Shown here piece by piece: positions 48,032-56,746 of a DNA stretch of 64,000 bases (position 1 is its first letter; every line of letters begins with the position of its first letter). The DNA is from Palsa-504 sp963767565 (GTDB lineage Bacteria > Actinomycetota > Actinomycetes > Streptosporangiales > Streptosporangiaceae). The position numbers and the translations under genes are program-made. The notes under the pieces were generated by a model, which was not told the DNA's origin, searched no databases, and saw only the letters and a list, made by a program, of their open reading frames with translations. Where the stretch lies: assembly GCA_963767565.1 (NCBI GenBank), contig CAVYEG010000011.1, positions 1 to 64,000 of the forward strand, written 5' to 3'.

Positions 48032-50458
48032 CTAGCCCGGGGCCGTGCTGAAGGTGTTGAGGAACTGATTGCGGAAGGCGTCCATGGGCTCGACCGGAGC
48101 GCCGAGATCCGGCAGCAGCCCGTTCTGCCAGTGCCAGGGGGACATCTGCTTGAGCACCGAAGGGGCGCGGGTGACGATCGAGACCGGCACCTCGTGAGTG
48201 GCGCCGGGCCCGGAGACGGCGGTGTGGGGCTGGTGGTCGCCCATAAAGATAAGCACGAGGTTCGGGTCGTTCAGCTCGGTGACCCATGAAGTGAGGGCCA
48301 TCAGCGAGTATTGGATCGACTGCCCGTAGAACTGTTTCACGGTGTTTCCGTTGCGCCAGACCGTGGCCGCAGATTCGCTCTGCGCGGGCTGCGGGTCAAA
48401 TACCGAGCCGTTGCCGACCTTGTCCCAGGGCACCATGGTCGGCAGCGGGGCCCAGGGAATGTGCGAAGAGGTCGTGTCGATCTCGGCCATCACGGGCTTG
48501 TGGCCCGGTGTGAGTTCGTTCCGCTGGAACGCGGCGAAGGTGTACTGGTCGGGCATTTCCGAGTAGCTGAATGTCGGGCCCTGGTAGCCGACATTAAGCC
48601 GGTTGTAGATCTGGTCGTAGTGGTAAAAGGCCGTGCCGGGTATCCAGTTCGGGTTGTCAGTCGGGTCGTCGGAGACCGTGTGCCAGCCCGCCTTGTCGAA
48701 AGCGTCGCTGAGGGTGAACCGCTGGCTGGCGACGAGCTCGTTATACCGCTGCTGGCTGTCGACCCACAGCCCCGACTGCAGGGTGGAGTGGGCGAGCCAG
48801 CTGATGCCGCCGAAGGTCGGGGAGGTGAGCCAGGCGCTCTGCGTGGACCAGCCGGCTTGGGTCAGCATGACGTTTTGCTGGCGCAGGACGGCGTCGATGC
48901 CCGGCGCGAAGCTCGAACCCTGGACGGCGACCTGCCCGTAGCTTTCGACGAAGACGATGAGGACGTCCTTGCCGCGCAATCCGGTCAGCAGGTCCGAAGC
49001 AGGGATGCTGGCCTCGGGGTCGGCGCTGCGGGTGGCCGCCGTGAAAACACCCGGGTCCCTGAGCCCGGCCTGGTAGGCCCGCACCTGCGCGACGGCCAGC
49101 GCGGACGCGCTGGTCGAGGCGACCGGAAAGCCCGGGCTGAACTGCAATGACAGGCCCGCTGACAGCCCCCAGAAGGCGGCGAGAGCAGCAAGGCCGCGGA
49201 CGGTGCCGCGGCGGTGACGGGCGGCCACGGCGGTAAGGTGAATCGTCGCCGCGGTGATGATCACGACGACCAGGGCGATACCGATCCAGACGGCGACGAG
49301 CGCGACGTTGGTGAGCCTGGGGCCGAGAGCGTCGCGTACCACGCCCACGGCCGGCCTGATGCTGCTCCAGTCGCTCTCCGGGTTGAACGCCCGGTCGACC
49401 ACCCCGTACATCCCGATGTTGAGGACCTTGTCGAACGTGAGCAGGCTGAAGAGGATCCCGGCGATAGTGGCCACGATCCGCCGTGGCCAGGGCGGCAGCA
49501 CCAGCGCGACCGCGACCAAGGCCAGCACTTCCACTGGGATGCGGACAAAAGCGACGAGGCTGAACTGCCAGCTACGGTCGGGCGCCACGAGGTCGAACCA
49601 CACGATCACGAGCGCAAGCCCGGCGACGGCGATCCGCACGGCCCGGCGGGTGCGCGGGCCGGCTCCGGTACGGTACAGCCAGATCACGTTGCGGCCGAAC
49701 GACTCGGCCAGCAACACCAATGCGGCGGCGACCGCGATCATTCCGGTGAGGCGGTCGACCACTGCGGACACGGCGACGGTGAGCACGATGCCCTGGACCG
49801 CGGCCACGACCTTGCCCCAGTACCGGGGCGGCAACGGCGCGGCCAGCCACGGCATCAGCCAGCCCGCTAGCAGCAGCGCGTAGCGGGCGGCGCCGATGAC
49901 CAGCACCCAGCTGCCGTAGTCCCGGGACACGGCGATGCTGAGCAGCAGGATGAGGAAGGCGTCGACCTCACCGTCGATGCGGGCGCCCAGCGGGGTGGCG
50001 GTGCCGGTCCGGCGTGCCACCTGCCCGTCCACCGCGTCGAGGGCCAGCGCGATGCTGGACAGGGTGACCAGCGCGGTGACCGCCAGCGGCCGGCTGAACG
50101 AGTCGGCAACCAGGCCCGCGACCCCGGCGATCAGCAGCGCCCGGGTCAGGGTGACCCAGTCCGCCGGGAGTATCGCCGGCTGGTCGCTGCGCATGCGGGC
50201 GGTGGCCAGCAGCGCGGTCGCCGCCGAACCGGTAGCCAGGCCGGCGATCCAGCCGGCGACGCCGAGACCAGCCGTGGCGGACACCACGCCGAGCAGGGCA
50301 GCGGTGGCGAGCAGCCCCAGGATCGCCGCGAGCCGGATCGTCGGCAGCGCGACTTCGCCTGCGAGCCTGATCGCAGGCGGCGCACCTTCGTCCGCAGGAG
50401 GCGTGCTTTCGTCCGCAGGCCGAATAGTATGCACCGCGCCTCCGTCTCCTGCCGCCAT
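48032..50458 (-). CDS. CDP-alcohol phosphatidyltransferase fused to LTA-synthase-like sulfatase/phosphatase domain
   Basis: An 808-residue membrane protein. Residues 141-166 match the full CDP-alcohol transferase motif D-x2-D-G-x2-A-R-x8-G-x3-D-x3-D (D141, D144, G145, A148, R149, G158, D162, D166). Helices continue to about residue 440. The extracellular C-terminal part is an alkaline-phosphatase-superfamily domain: VLIVFVESYGQVAVQG (E505), TSSHIPWAPLP and LIFMGDHQPHTAVS. Such a chain could join an alcohol to a CDP-lipid and then move or cleave a phospho-group outside. It converges on the histidine phosphatase gene, 30 bp away, and is divergent from the flippase-like gene. Confidence 0.85.
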   Translation of the reverse strand: MAAGDGGAVHTIRPADESTPPADEGAPPAIRLAGEVALPTIRLAAILGLLATAALLGVVSATAGLGVAGWIAGLATGSAATALLATARMRSDQPAILPADWVTLTRALLIAGVAGLVADSFSRPLAVTALVTLSSIALALDAVDGQVARRTGTATPLGARIDGEVDAFLILLLSIAVSRDYGSWVLVIGAARYALLLAGWLMPWLAAPLPPRYWGKVVAAVQGIVLTVAVSAVVDRLTGMIAVAAALVLLAESFGRNVIWLYRTGAGPRTRRAVRIAVAGLALVIVWFDLVAPDRSWQFSLVAFVRIPVEVLALVAVALVLPPWPRRIVATIAGILFSLLTFDKVLNIGMYGVVDRAFNPESDWSSIRPAVGVVRDALGPRLTNVALVAVWIGIALVVVIITAATIHLTAVAARHRRGTVRGLAALAAFWGLSAGLSLQFSPGFPVASTSASALAVAQVRAYQAGLRDPGVFTAATRSADPEASIPASDLLTGLRGKDVLIVFVESYGQVAVQGSSFAPGIDAVLRQQNVMLTQAGWSTQSAWLTSPTFGGISWLAHSTLQSGLWVDSQQRYNELVASQRFTLSDAFDKAGWHTVSDDPTDNPNWIPGTAFYHYDQIYNRLNVGYQGPTFSYSEMPDQYTFAAFQRNELTPGHKPVMAEIDTTSSHIPWAPLPTMVPWDKVGNGSVFDPQPAQSESAATVWRNGNTVKQFYGQSIQYSLMALTSWVTELNDPNLVLIFMGDHQPHTAVSGPGATHEVPVSIVTRAPSVLKQMSPWHWQNGLLPDLGAPVEPMDAFRNQFLNTFSTAPG

Positions 50459-50546
50459 TCCTCATAGGGACAACGGGTCCCCGGTCACGCTGGTTCACCG
50501 CGACCGGACGATTGAACCATGTGTCCAGCCGGCGCGTGTTACCGGT

Positions 50547-51860
50547 GTGGCGTTCCTGCACTCGGTTCGGGCCGGGATCGGTCCGGCCGTCCGTCGCTTC
50601 GGCCCGTCGCTGCTGCGCCTGGCCGCGGGTGTCACCGTGCTGTGGTTTCTGGTGCGGGAGGTGGGCGCGGCGCCGTTCGAGGACGGGCTGCACGCGGTCA
50701 CCTGGCCGGGGGTCGTGGCCGCCGTCACGCTCACCGCGCTGACCACGGCGTGTTCGGCCTGGCGGTGGCGGGTCGTCGCCCGGGCCCTCGGCGTCGACAT
50801 CGGCCTGCCCGGCGCGGCCTGGGCCTACTACCGTTCCCTGTTCCTCAACTCCGTGCTCCCCGGCGGGGTTCTCGGCGACGTGCACCGCGCGGTCACGCAC
50901 GGCCGGCGCGCTGGAGACGTCGCCCGGGGGGTGCGCGCGGTGGCGTGGGAACGGCTGTGCGGTCAGGTCATCCAGGCCGTGGTCACCGCAGTCGTGCTGC
51001 TGACCTTGCCCTCGCCGGTTCGGCCCGCGCTGCCGTACGTTCTGGCGGGGGTTGCGGGTGCCGCCGGGTGTGCTGCGCTGGTCGTGCGTGGCGTCGCCCG
51101 CCGCGGCCGGTCGCCGCTGACCCGCGCCGCCCGGATCGTGGCCCATGACCTGCGTCACGACCTGCTGGCCCGAGGCGTGTGGCCGCAGGTCACGCTGGCC
51201 TCGGTGCTGGTCGTCGCCGGGCACACGGCCACGTTCGTCATCGCGGCCCGGGTGGCCGGCTGCACCGCGCCACTGGGGGAACTGGTCGCGCTGCTGATGG
51301 TGGTCCAGACTGCAGTGGTGATCCCCTTGAGTGTCGGCGGGTGGGGGCTACGCGAAGGCGCTGCCGCCTGGGCCTTCGCCGCAGCCGGGCTCGGCGCGTC
51401 GAACGGGGTCACGGTGGCCACCCTCTACGCGGTGCTCATGCTGATCGCGGTGGCCCCGGGCGCGGGCCTGCTGGCGGGGGACGCCGTTCGCCGCCGTCGC
51501 GGCCCGGGACACTCGGGCGAGTCGAGAGGACCCGATGCGGCGCCGCGAACGATGGAGGCCGTTCGTGGCTTACCGGCGGCTCATCCCGTGACCGGGGCGG
51601 TCCACGCGGCAGCGATCCGCCGGCGTATTCGCATGCCGCTGCGTCTGGCTGAGGACTACTCAACGACGGCCACGGTCGTCAGCTTCGCCGGCCTGACCGA
51701 CGCGCAGCAGCACGTGGCCCTCGAACTCGGCCGACCGGCCGCGGCCCGGCTACCGCTGGTGCGCCTGCACAGTGAATGCCTCACCGGTGACGTGTTCGAA
51801 CGCGCCGCCGAGCCGCACCGCTACGACGGCCCGGTACATCTCGGGACCGCGGACCTATGA
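50547..51860 (+). CDS. Flippase-like LPG-synthase-TM-domain protein with a truncated GTP cyclohydrolase II (RibA) at its C-terminus
   Basis: About 437 residues. Residues 1-310 are a UPF0104/MprF-type membrane domain, with RSLFLNSVLPGGVLGDVHRA and VVIPLSVGGWGLREGAAAWA as signature loops. After a linker, RRRIRMPLRLAEDYSTTATV, FAGLTDAQQHVALELG and LPLVRLHSECLTGDVF are the first 60 residues of GTP cyclohydrolase II, up to the region before its zinc-binding Cys residues. It then runs AAEPHRYDGPVHLGTADL to the stop, so the cyclohydrolase active site is absent. GTG 50547 is the likely start. The RibA part was probably a separate downstream gene originally. Confidence 0.75.
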   Translation: MAFLHSVRAGIGPAVRRFGPSLLRLAAGVTVLWFLVREVGAAPFEDGLHAVTWPGVVAAVTLTALTTACSAWRWRVVARALGVDIGLPGAAWAYYRSLFLNSVLPGGVLGDVHRAVTHGRRAGDVARGVRAVAWERLCGQVIQAVVTAVVLLTLPSPVRPALPYVLAGVAGAAGCAALVVRGVARRGRSPLTRAARIVAHDLRHDLLARGVWPQVTLASVLVVAGHTATFVIAARVAGCTAPLGELVALLMVVQTAVVIPLSVGGWGLREGAAAWAFAAAGLGASNGVTVATLYAVLMLIAVAPGAGLLAGDAVRRRRGPGHSGESRGPDAAPRTMEAVRGLPAAHPVTGAVHAAAIRRRIRMPLRLAEDYSTTATVVSFAGLTDAQQHVALELGRPAAARLPLVRLHSECLTGDVFERAAEPHRYDGPVHLGTADL

Positions 51861-51903
51861 CAGACACCCGCGATCGTCCGCCGCCTAGCAGCGCGCCAGA
51901 GCG

Positions 51904-53379
51904 ATGACCCGAATACGGCCAGCCGCCTGGCTCATGGCCTCGGTCGCACTGTTCCTGCTGGCCGTGGCCGGTTATGCCCTGCTCGTCCACGCGTTCCCGC
52001 AGTACTACTGGACGCAGATCGACACGGCCGTCTACCGGGCTGGCGGTATCGCGGTGCGGAACCAGCCGGCGATGCTCTACGCGCTGGACTTCGGTCAGGC
52101 GAAGCTGCCGTTCATCTACGCGCCGTTTGCCGCGCTGGTGTTCGCTGCGGGGAGCGGTGCGTCGTTCGCGACCTGGCAGGCCGGGCTGGCGGTGCTCACG
52201 ATCGGGCTGCTTCCGGTGGTGGCGTATCTTTCCCTGGGACTGGCCGGGCGGCCGGCCGGCCTGGCCAGGGCGGCGGCGGCGTTTGCGATCGCCGCGGTGG
52301 GCCTCTGGCTCGAACCGGTGGCGATGACCCTGTTCTTCGGGCAGATCAACCTCGTGCTGCTGGCCCTGGTGGTGGGCGATCTCGCGCTGCCGGACCGCAT
52401 CACGGGTAAGGGCATCGGAATCGGGCTGGCGGCGGGAATCAAGCTCACGCCCCTGATCTTCATTCCGTACCTGCTGTTCACGCGGCGAGTAAAAGCCGCG
52501 GCGGTCAGCGCGCTGACTTTCGCGGTCACGGTGGGACTCGGGTTCGCGCTGTTGCCGCACGCCTCCGCGGTCTACTGGGGCGGGCAGTTCTTCGGGCCGA
52601 GCAAACACTTTCACCTGGACAACCAGTCCCTTAACGGCGTCATATTGCGTCTTAGCCACGCCGGGCCCCACGCGCACGTGTACTGGCTGGTGGCAGCGGT
52701 CACCGTCGGCATCACCGGGCTCGCCACCTCGATACTGGCGAGCCGGCGTGGCCACGAGCTACTCGGCCTGGTGGCGTGCGCCGCGACCGGCCTGCTGGTA
52801 TCTCCGGTCAGCTGGTCGCACCACTACGTTTACGTGGTACCGGCACTAGTCCTCGCCGCCTACGGGCCACGGCGCCTCGGCTACCGGATCCTCGGCTTCG
52901 CGCTGGTGGTGGGGCTATTCGGCTGGTGGCCCGTGCCTATCGGCAACCAGGGCGGCTACGACCCGCAGGCCCGGCTGCTGCCGCGCGGGTGGCTGCTTCT
53001 CGCGCCGAACCGGGGCAACTACGGGACGGTCGAGTTCACCTGGCGCGGGCTGGAATTGATCGTCGGCAACTACTACGTGCTCACCCTGCTCGTATTCATA
53101 TCGGCCACCGCATGCGCCCTGGTGCTTACCCGTCGCCTCAGGCCTGAGCGCGCGCAGTCGGCCCCCGAGCCCGATGCCGTGCCGGCGGCACGCCCGCCCG
53201 GCGTCCGCCCGGTAGGGCGGGACGCTAGCCGGGCGAGCGGCCCACGAAATCAAGCTGGTGGGCGATGTAGACCAGCTCGCCCGCGTCCAGCTGCCGACCG
53301 CGCACGGCCAGCCAGCCGGCCAGGTCCGCCGGTTCCACCCGGTCCTGGCGGGTCCGCAGCGCGTTCTGGATCGTGCTAA
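51904..53379 (+). CDS. GT87-family (DUF2029) membrane mannosyltransferase-like protein
   Basis: A 491-residue polytopic protein related to the polyprenyl-phosphate-mannose-dependent alpha-mannosyltransferases (PimE/Rv2181 type). YYWTQIDTAVYRAGGIAVRN has the Asp of the first loop used as catalytic base, and KLPFIYAPFAAL, MTLFFGQINLVLLALVVGDL, GIGIGLAAGIKLTPLIFIPY and LLVSPVSWSHHYVYVVPALV are family landmarks. It should add a hexose to a lipid-linked acceptor on the outer face. The last 50 residues (after ARPPGVRPVGR) are read through the antisense 3' end of the next gene and are probably not part of the fold. Confidence 0.85.
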   Translation: MTRIRPAAWLMASVALFLLAVAGYALLVHAFPQYYWTQIDTAVYRAGGIAVRNQPAMLYALDFGQAKLPFIYAPFAALVFAAGSGASFATWQAGLAVLTIGLLPVVAYLSLGLAGRPAGLARAAAAFAIAAVGLWLEPVAMTLFFGQINLVLLALVVGDLALPDRITGKGIGIGLAAGIKLTPLIFIPYLLFTRRVKAAAVSALTFAVTVGLGFALLPHASAVYWGGQFFGPSKHFHLDNQSLNGVILRLSHAGPHAHVYWLVAAVTVGITGLATSILASRRGHELLGLVACAATGLLVSPVSWSHHYVYVVPALVLAAYGPRRLGYRILGFALVVGLFGWWPVPIGNQGGYDPQARLLPRGWLLLAPNRGNYGTVEFTWRGLELIVGNYYVLTLLVFISATACALVLTRRLRPERAQSAPEPDAVPAARPPGVRPVGRDASRASGPRNQAGGRCRPARPRPAADRARPASRPGPPVPPGPGGSAARSGSC

Positions 53380-54115
53380 GGATGCTGCGCAGGAAGTAAG
53401 CCTCATCGGCAGGGTAGTTCCCATCCGGGCCGGCGCATACGACCCAGTCCGACGCCCCCGCTGCCAGCGCGGGCGCCCCCGCCGCCCGCAGCTGGTGGAA
53501 CAGGCGGCGGCCTGTCCGGCTATCCCCGGCCGGCCGTCCGTAGCGGACGCGCTCGTCCATGTCCCGGTGGTACGCCCGCATGACCTGGTCGTCGAGCGGA
53601 TGGCCGGGCGCGAAGATGGTCTCACCGTCGTAGTTGACCGTGAACCAGTAGACGCCGCCGGGGACCAGCAACCGCAGCAATCCGGGCAGGACGGCCGGCA
53701 CGTCCACCAGGTCCAGGACGGCGCTGGCGATCAGCACATCGGCCAGCGCCCCGTGAGCGGCCTGCAGGTACCTGCCGAGCTCGGCGTGCTCCAGGCGCAC
53801 GCGCAGATCACCCACCTGCAGCCCATCCGGCAGCAGGTCGCTGCGCAGGCCCCGCGCGACCGCCCAATCGCGCAGCCACCGGCGAGAATCATCCAGCAGC
53901 GCCCGATCCGCATCCAGCAGGATGTACTCGCCGGCGCCGACCACGCCCCAGTCCGTCAGACGGGCCACCATCGTCCCCAAGCCGGCGCCGACCTCCAGCA
54001 CCTGCGGCGTACCTGCGGGCATGAGGCGGCGCAACCCGGCCAGCACATGCCGGTTGAGCGCCCGGTCATCCACGGTCGTCTTCGCGGCCAGGTAGCGGGC
54101 ATAGTCGAAGGTCAT
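53225..54115 (-). CDS. Class I SAM-dependent methyltransferase
   Basis: A 296-residue methyltransferase. QVLEVGAGLGTMVARLTDWG is motif I, YILLDADRALLDDS motif II, and LADVLIASAVLDLVDVPAVL a motif-IV-like segment, followed by LLRLLVPGGVYWFTVNYDGE. A long C-terminal extension follows (residues about 190-296). Its start overlaps the stop of the next methyltransferase gene by 4 bp, so the two are an operon. It belongs by position to the glycan/pterin-type locus. Its 3' end overlaps the 3' end of the GT87 gene on the opposite strand by 155 bp. Confidence 0.82.
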   Translation of the reverse strand: MTFDYARYLAAKTTVDDRALNRHVLAGLRRLMPAGTPQVLEVGAGLGTMVARLTDWGVVGAGEYILLDADRALLDDSRRWLRDWAVARGLRSDLLPDGLQVGDLRVRLEHAELGRYLQAAHGALADVLIASAVLDLVDVPAVLPGLLRLLVPGGVYWFTVNYDGETIFAPGHPLDDQVMRAYHRDMDERVRYGRPAGDSRTGRRLFHQLRAAGAPALAAGASDWVVCAGPDGNYPADEAYFLRSILSTIQNALRTRQDRVEPADLAGWLAVRGRQLDAGELVYIAHQLDFVGRSPG

Positions 54116-54930
54116 CGACGCTTCCGCTGCTCGGCTACCAGCGCGAACTTGCGCACCCGCCCGCTGCCCAGCCAGTCACTCCACAGCTGATGGGCCGTGA
54201 TCAGCTCGGCGGCGGCGTCCGTCCCGATCTGGCCGGCGATCCGAGCAGAATCAGCCCGGTAAGCGCGCAGCAGCGCCGTCGCTATCGCGTGCTGGGAGGA
54301 GCTGTGCTCCTGCTGCCAGGTCACGGTCAGCCCCGCGTTGCGCAGCACGCCTGTCAAGTCCGCCAACTCGATGGGCCAGACCGTATCGGCGGCGGGCATC
54401 CGCGCCCGCTCCCGCTGGGTGAGCGGCCGGCCTTCCTCGACCGTGAAAGCGAACCGCCCGCCCGGCTCAAGCACGCGCGCCGCCTCACCCACCAGGGCAT
54501 CCTTGTCGGGGAAGGCCAGCATCGTCTCCAGCAGGAATACGACCTCGAAGCGCCCCTCGGGCAGAGGCGGGAGGTGAGCTTGCTCAAAACGGCAGGGAAG
54601 ACTCCCGGCCCGCTGCCGGGCGGTGGCCAGGGCGCTGGCAGAGTGATCGACACCCAGGTAGTGGCATCCCGACTCGGCCGTGATCATCCGGCCGGGGCCG
54701 GCCATCCCGCAGCACAGGTCGAGCACCGAGACGCCGGAGCCGACCCGGGCCTGGCGAGCCAGCCTCCGGACCTCGGCCGCCCGCATGAAGCTCTCCTGGC
54801 CCACGTACTCGCCCGCGGGGTAGGCGGTCGCCTGGGCTCGCTCTAGCGCCGTCAAGAATGGTGCTCGTTGATCCTGCCTCACGTCAGATCCCGTGCGCAT
54901 CTCAGGTCGAACCGCGTCCACCGCTGCCAC
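54112..54930 (-). CDS. Class I SAM-dependent methyltransferase (type 11)
   Basis: A 272-residue enzyme. VSVLDLCCGMAGPGRMITAE is motif I, YLGVDHSASALATARQRAG motif II, and RFEVVFLLETMLAFPDKDAL motif IV, then ARVLEPGGRFAFTVEEG. This layout matches small-molecule methyltransferases that use a short N-terminal lid (AYPAGEYVGQESFM). Its start is uncertain between GTG 54930 and ATG 54900. It is divergent from the GT4 gene with 15 bp between, so promoters must overlap the coding starts. Confidence 0.82.
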   Translation of the reverse strand: MAAVDAVRPEMRTGSDVRQDQRAPFLTALERAQATAYPAGEYVGQESFMRAAEVRRLARQARVGSGVSVLDLCCGMAGPGRMITAESGCHYLGVDHSASALATARQRAGSLPCRFEQAHLPPLPEGRFEVVFLLETMLAFPDKDALVGEAARVLEPGGRFAFTVEEGRPLTQRERARMPAADTVWPIELADLTGVLRNAGLTVTWQQEHSSSQHAIATALLRAYRADSARIAGQIGTDAAAELITAHQLWSDWLGSGRVRKFALVAEQRKRR

Positions 54931-54945
54931 GTATTACCTTGTGTC

Positions 54946-56184
54946 ATGAATGACGGATCGGCGGCGGGCGTGGTTCAGCTCGGCCGCAGGGGAGGCTGGC
55001 TCGGTGCGACAGGCGCTCTGGAGGGCCGGAACATCGTGCGGGTCCACGTAGTAGTCCCCGAGGGGTTCGACAATCCCGGCCAGCCTACCGGCGGCAACAT
55101 CTATGACCGGCGGGTCTGCGCCGGACTGGCCGAGGCCGGCTTCCAGGTGCTGGTCGCGACCGTCGCCGGGGCGTGGCCGGTACCCGGCTCGAGCTCCCGC
55201 GCCGACCTGGCCCGCATCGTTGCCGCCATCGCAGACGGTGAGACCGTCCTGATCGACGGGCTCATCGCCTCGCCGAGCGCCGCGCAGCTGCTGCCGCACA
55301 CCGGGCGGATACGAATGACGGTGCTGCTGCACATGCCGCTGGCCGCGGTCCTCGACGCACACCATGATGCCAGCGCGGAGCGCTCCGAACGGGCCGTGCT
55401 CCGCGCGGCCGCAGGCGTGGTCGTTACCAGCGAATGGACCCGGCACCAGGTCCTGACCCGATACGCGATCCCGGCCTGCCGGGTGCACGTCGCCCCGCCG
55501 GGCGTCGATCGGGTCGCTGCGCCGGCCCGGCCCGTCCGCGGCCACCTGATCTGCGTCGGAGTCCTCAGCCGCCACAAGGGGCAGGACCTCCTCGTCGAGG
55601 CCCTCGCCGGCCTCGCTGACCGGGACTGGCACTGCGTGCTGGCCGGATCGCTCGACCGCGACCCGGACTTCACCGAACAACTGCAGACCCGTATCACGCG
55701 CCTCGGCTACGGCCGCCGCGTCCGGCTCAGCGGCGTCCTGACCGGCGCCCCGCTCAGCCACGCGTATGCCACTGCCGACCTGCTCGTCGCGCCGTCCCGT
55801 GCGGAGACCTACGGCATGACCGTCACCGAAGCGCTCGCCCACGGCCTGCCGGTCATAGCTGCCGCCGCCGGCGGGCTGCCCGAAGCGCTCGGCTCCGCCG
55901 CCGATGGCACCCGCCCCGGCCAGCTGATCCCTCCCGGTGATCCGGCTGTTCTCGCCGCCGCGCTCGCAGACTGGCTGGACGACGAGCGCCACCGGCACCG
56001 GCTACGGGCCGCCGCACGGCAGCGGCGGTCGACCCTGCGCGGCTGGGAACAGACCACGAAGGAGATAGCCCACGCCCTGAGCGGCTACGGGCGCGGTGAG
56101 CCGGTGCCGCCCGTAGTGAGCAACCACCCTGGACGGACCAGCGGCCGGGCTTGTACCACCCGCGCCGAGCAGGCCCCCGGGTGA
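54946..56184 (+). CDS. GT4-family glycosyltransferase
   Basis: A 412-residue GT-B glycosyltransferase. VRVHVVVPEGFDNPGQPTGG begins the N-terminal acceptor domain. HLICVGVLSRHKGQDLLVEA is the nucleotide-sugar domain entry, and VAPSRAETYGMTVTEALAHG the E-x7-E donor motif. It should transfer a sugar from a nucleotide donor to a small molecule or lipid on the cytosolic side. ATG 54946 is taken as start. A short region before residue 35 is not conserved, so a later start is possible. TACCTT five bases before the ATG is a weak candidate leaderless -10. Confidence 0.85.
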   Translation: MNDGSAAGVVQLGRRGGWLGATGALEGRNIVRVHVVVPEGFDNPGQPTGGNIYDRRVCAGLAEAGFQVLVATVAGAWPVPGSSSRADLARIVAAIADGETVLIDGLIASPSAAQLLPHTGRIRMTVLLHMPLAAVLDAHHDASAERSERAVLRAAAGVVVTSEWTRHQVLTRYAIPACRVHVAPPGVDRVAAPARPVRGHLICVGVLSRHKGQDLLVEALAGLADRDWHCVLAGSLDRDPDFTEQLQTRITRLGYGRRVRLSGVLTGAPLSHAYATADLLVAPSRAETYGMTVTEALAHGLPVIAAAAGGLPEALGSAADGTRPGQLIPPGDPAVLAAALADWLDDERHRHRLRAAARQRRSTLRGWEQTTKEIAHALSGYGRGEPVPPVVSNHPGRTSGRACTTRAEQAPG

Positions 56185-56227
56185 GCCCTTCCGGTGCCAG
56201 CGATCAAGATGAAGGAGAGTCCGTCCG

Positions 56228-56695
56228 ATGACATTCAGAACCGAGAGCCGCATCACAATCGCCGGCAGCGTCCGTGACGTGTGGGCGTATCTGTGTGACG
56301 TCGGACGCTGGCCGGAGTGGGCGCCGACGGTTCTCGAAGGCCGGGTCCGCGGCGGAGGACCGCTTCAGCCCGGCTCGCGGGTGGAGCAGCGGGCGAAGCT
56401 GATGTTCGGGCTGAGCCGCGGCCGGAGCCAGCAGGTGACTGCGGTCGAGGCGCCCCGCTCCATGGCGTTCGCCGGGCCAATGGGTACTTCCGCGGCGCGC
56501 TGGGGAATGGAACTCGAGCCGGTGGGCGATAAGCGGACCGACGCCATGATGTGGATTGAGGTCGACCTCGCGGGCATCATGCGCGCGGTCCCCGGCCGCA
56601 TGCTCCAGAGCAGGATTCAGCGCGTAAGCGATGTTGAGATGGTGGCGATCAAGGCTGCTGTCGAATCCGATACGCGGGAGCCCGCGGAGTCCTGA
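56228..56695 (+). CDS. SRPBCC (START-like) family protein
   Basis: A 155-residue helix-grip protein: RTESRITIAGSVRDVWAYLC and DVGRWPEWAPTVLEGRVRGG form the N-terminal strand and ligand-cavity helix, and GMELEPVGDKRTDAMMWIEV a later strand pair; the C-terminal helix ends at SDVEMVAIKAAVES. Such proteins bind or cyclise hydrophobic ligands. AAGGAGAG lies nine bases before the ATG. It precedes a methyltransferase gene by 51 bp, and the two probably form an operon with the GT4 gene. Confidence 0.82.
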   Translation: MTFRTESRITIAGSVRDVWAYLCDVGRWPEWAPTVLEGRVRGGGPLQPGSRVEQRAKLMFGLSRGRSQQVTAVEAPRSMAFAGPMGTSAARWGMELEPVGDKRTDAMMWIEVDLAGIMRAVPGRMLQSRIQRVSDVEMVAIKAAVESDTREPAES

Positions 56696-56746
56696 GTGGG
56701 GTGCAGCGGTTCCGGCGCGACGCAACTGAGATCAAGGAGGAATCCT

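Noticed and set aside
49935..50546. N-terminal extension of the flippase-like protein
   Set aside because: It is antisense to the CDP-alcohol transferase gene and Ser/Arg-rich; the membrane domain starts after GTG 50547.
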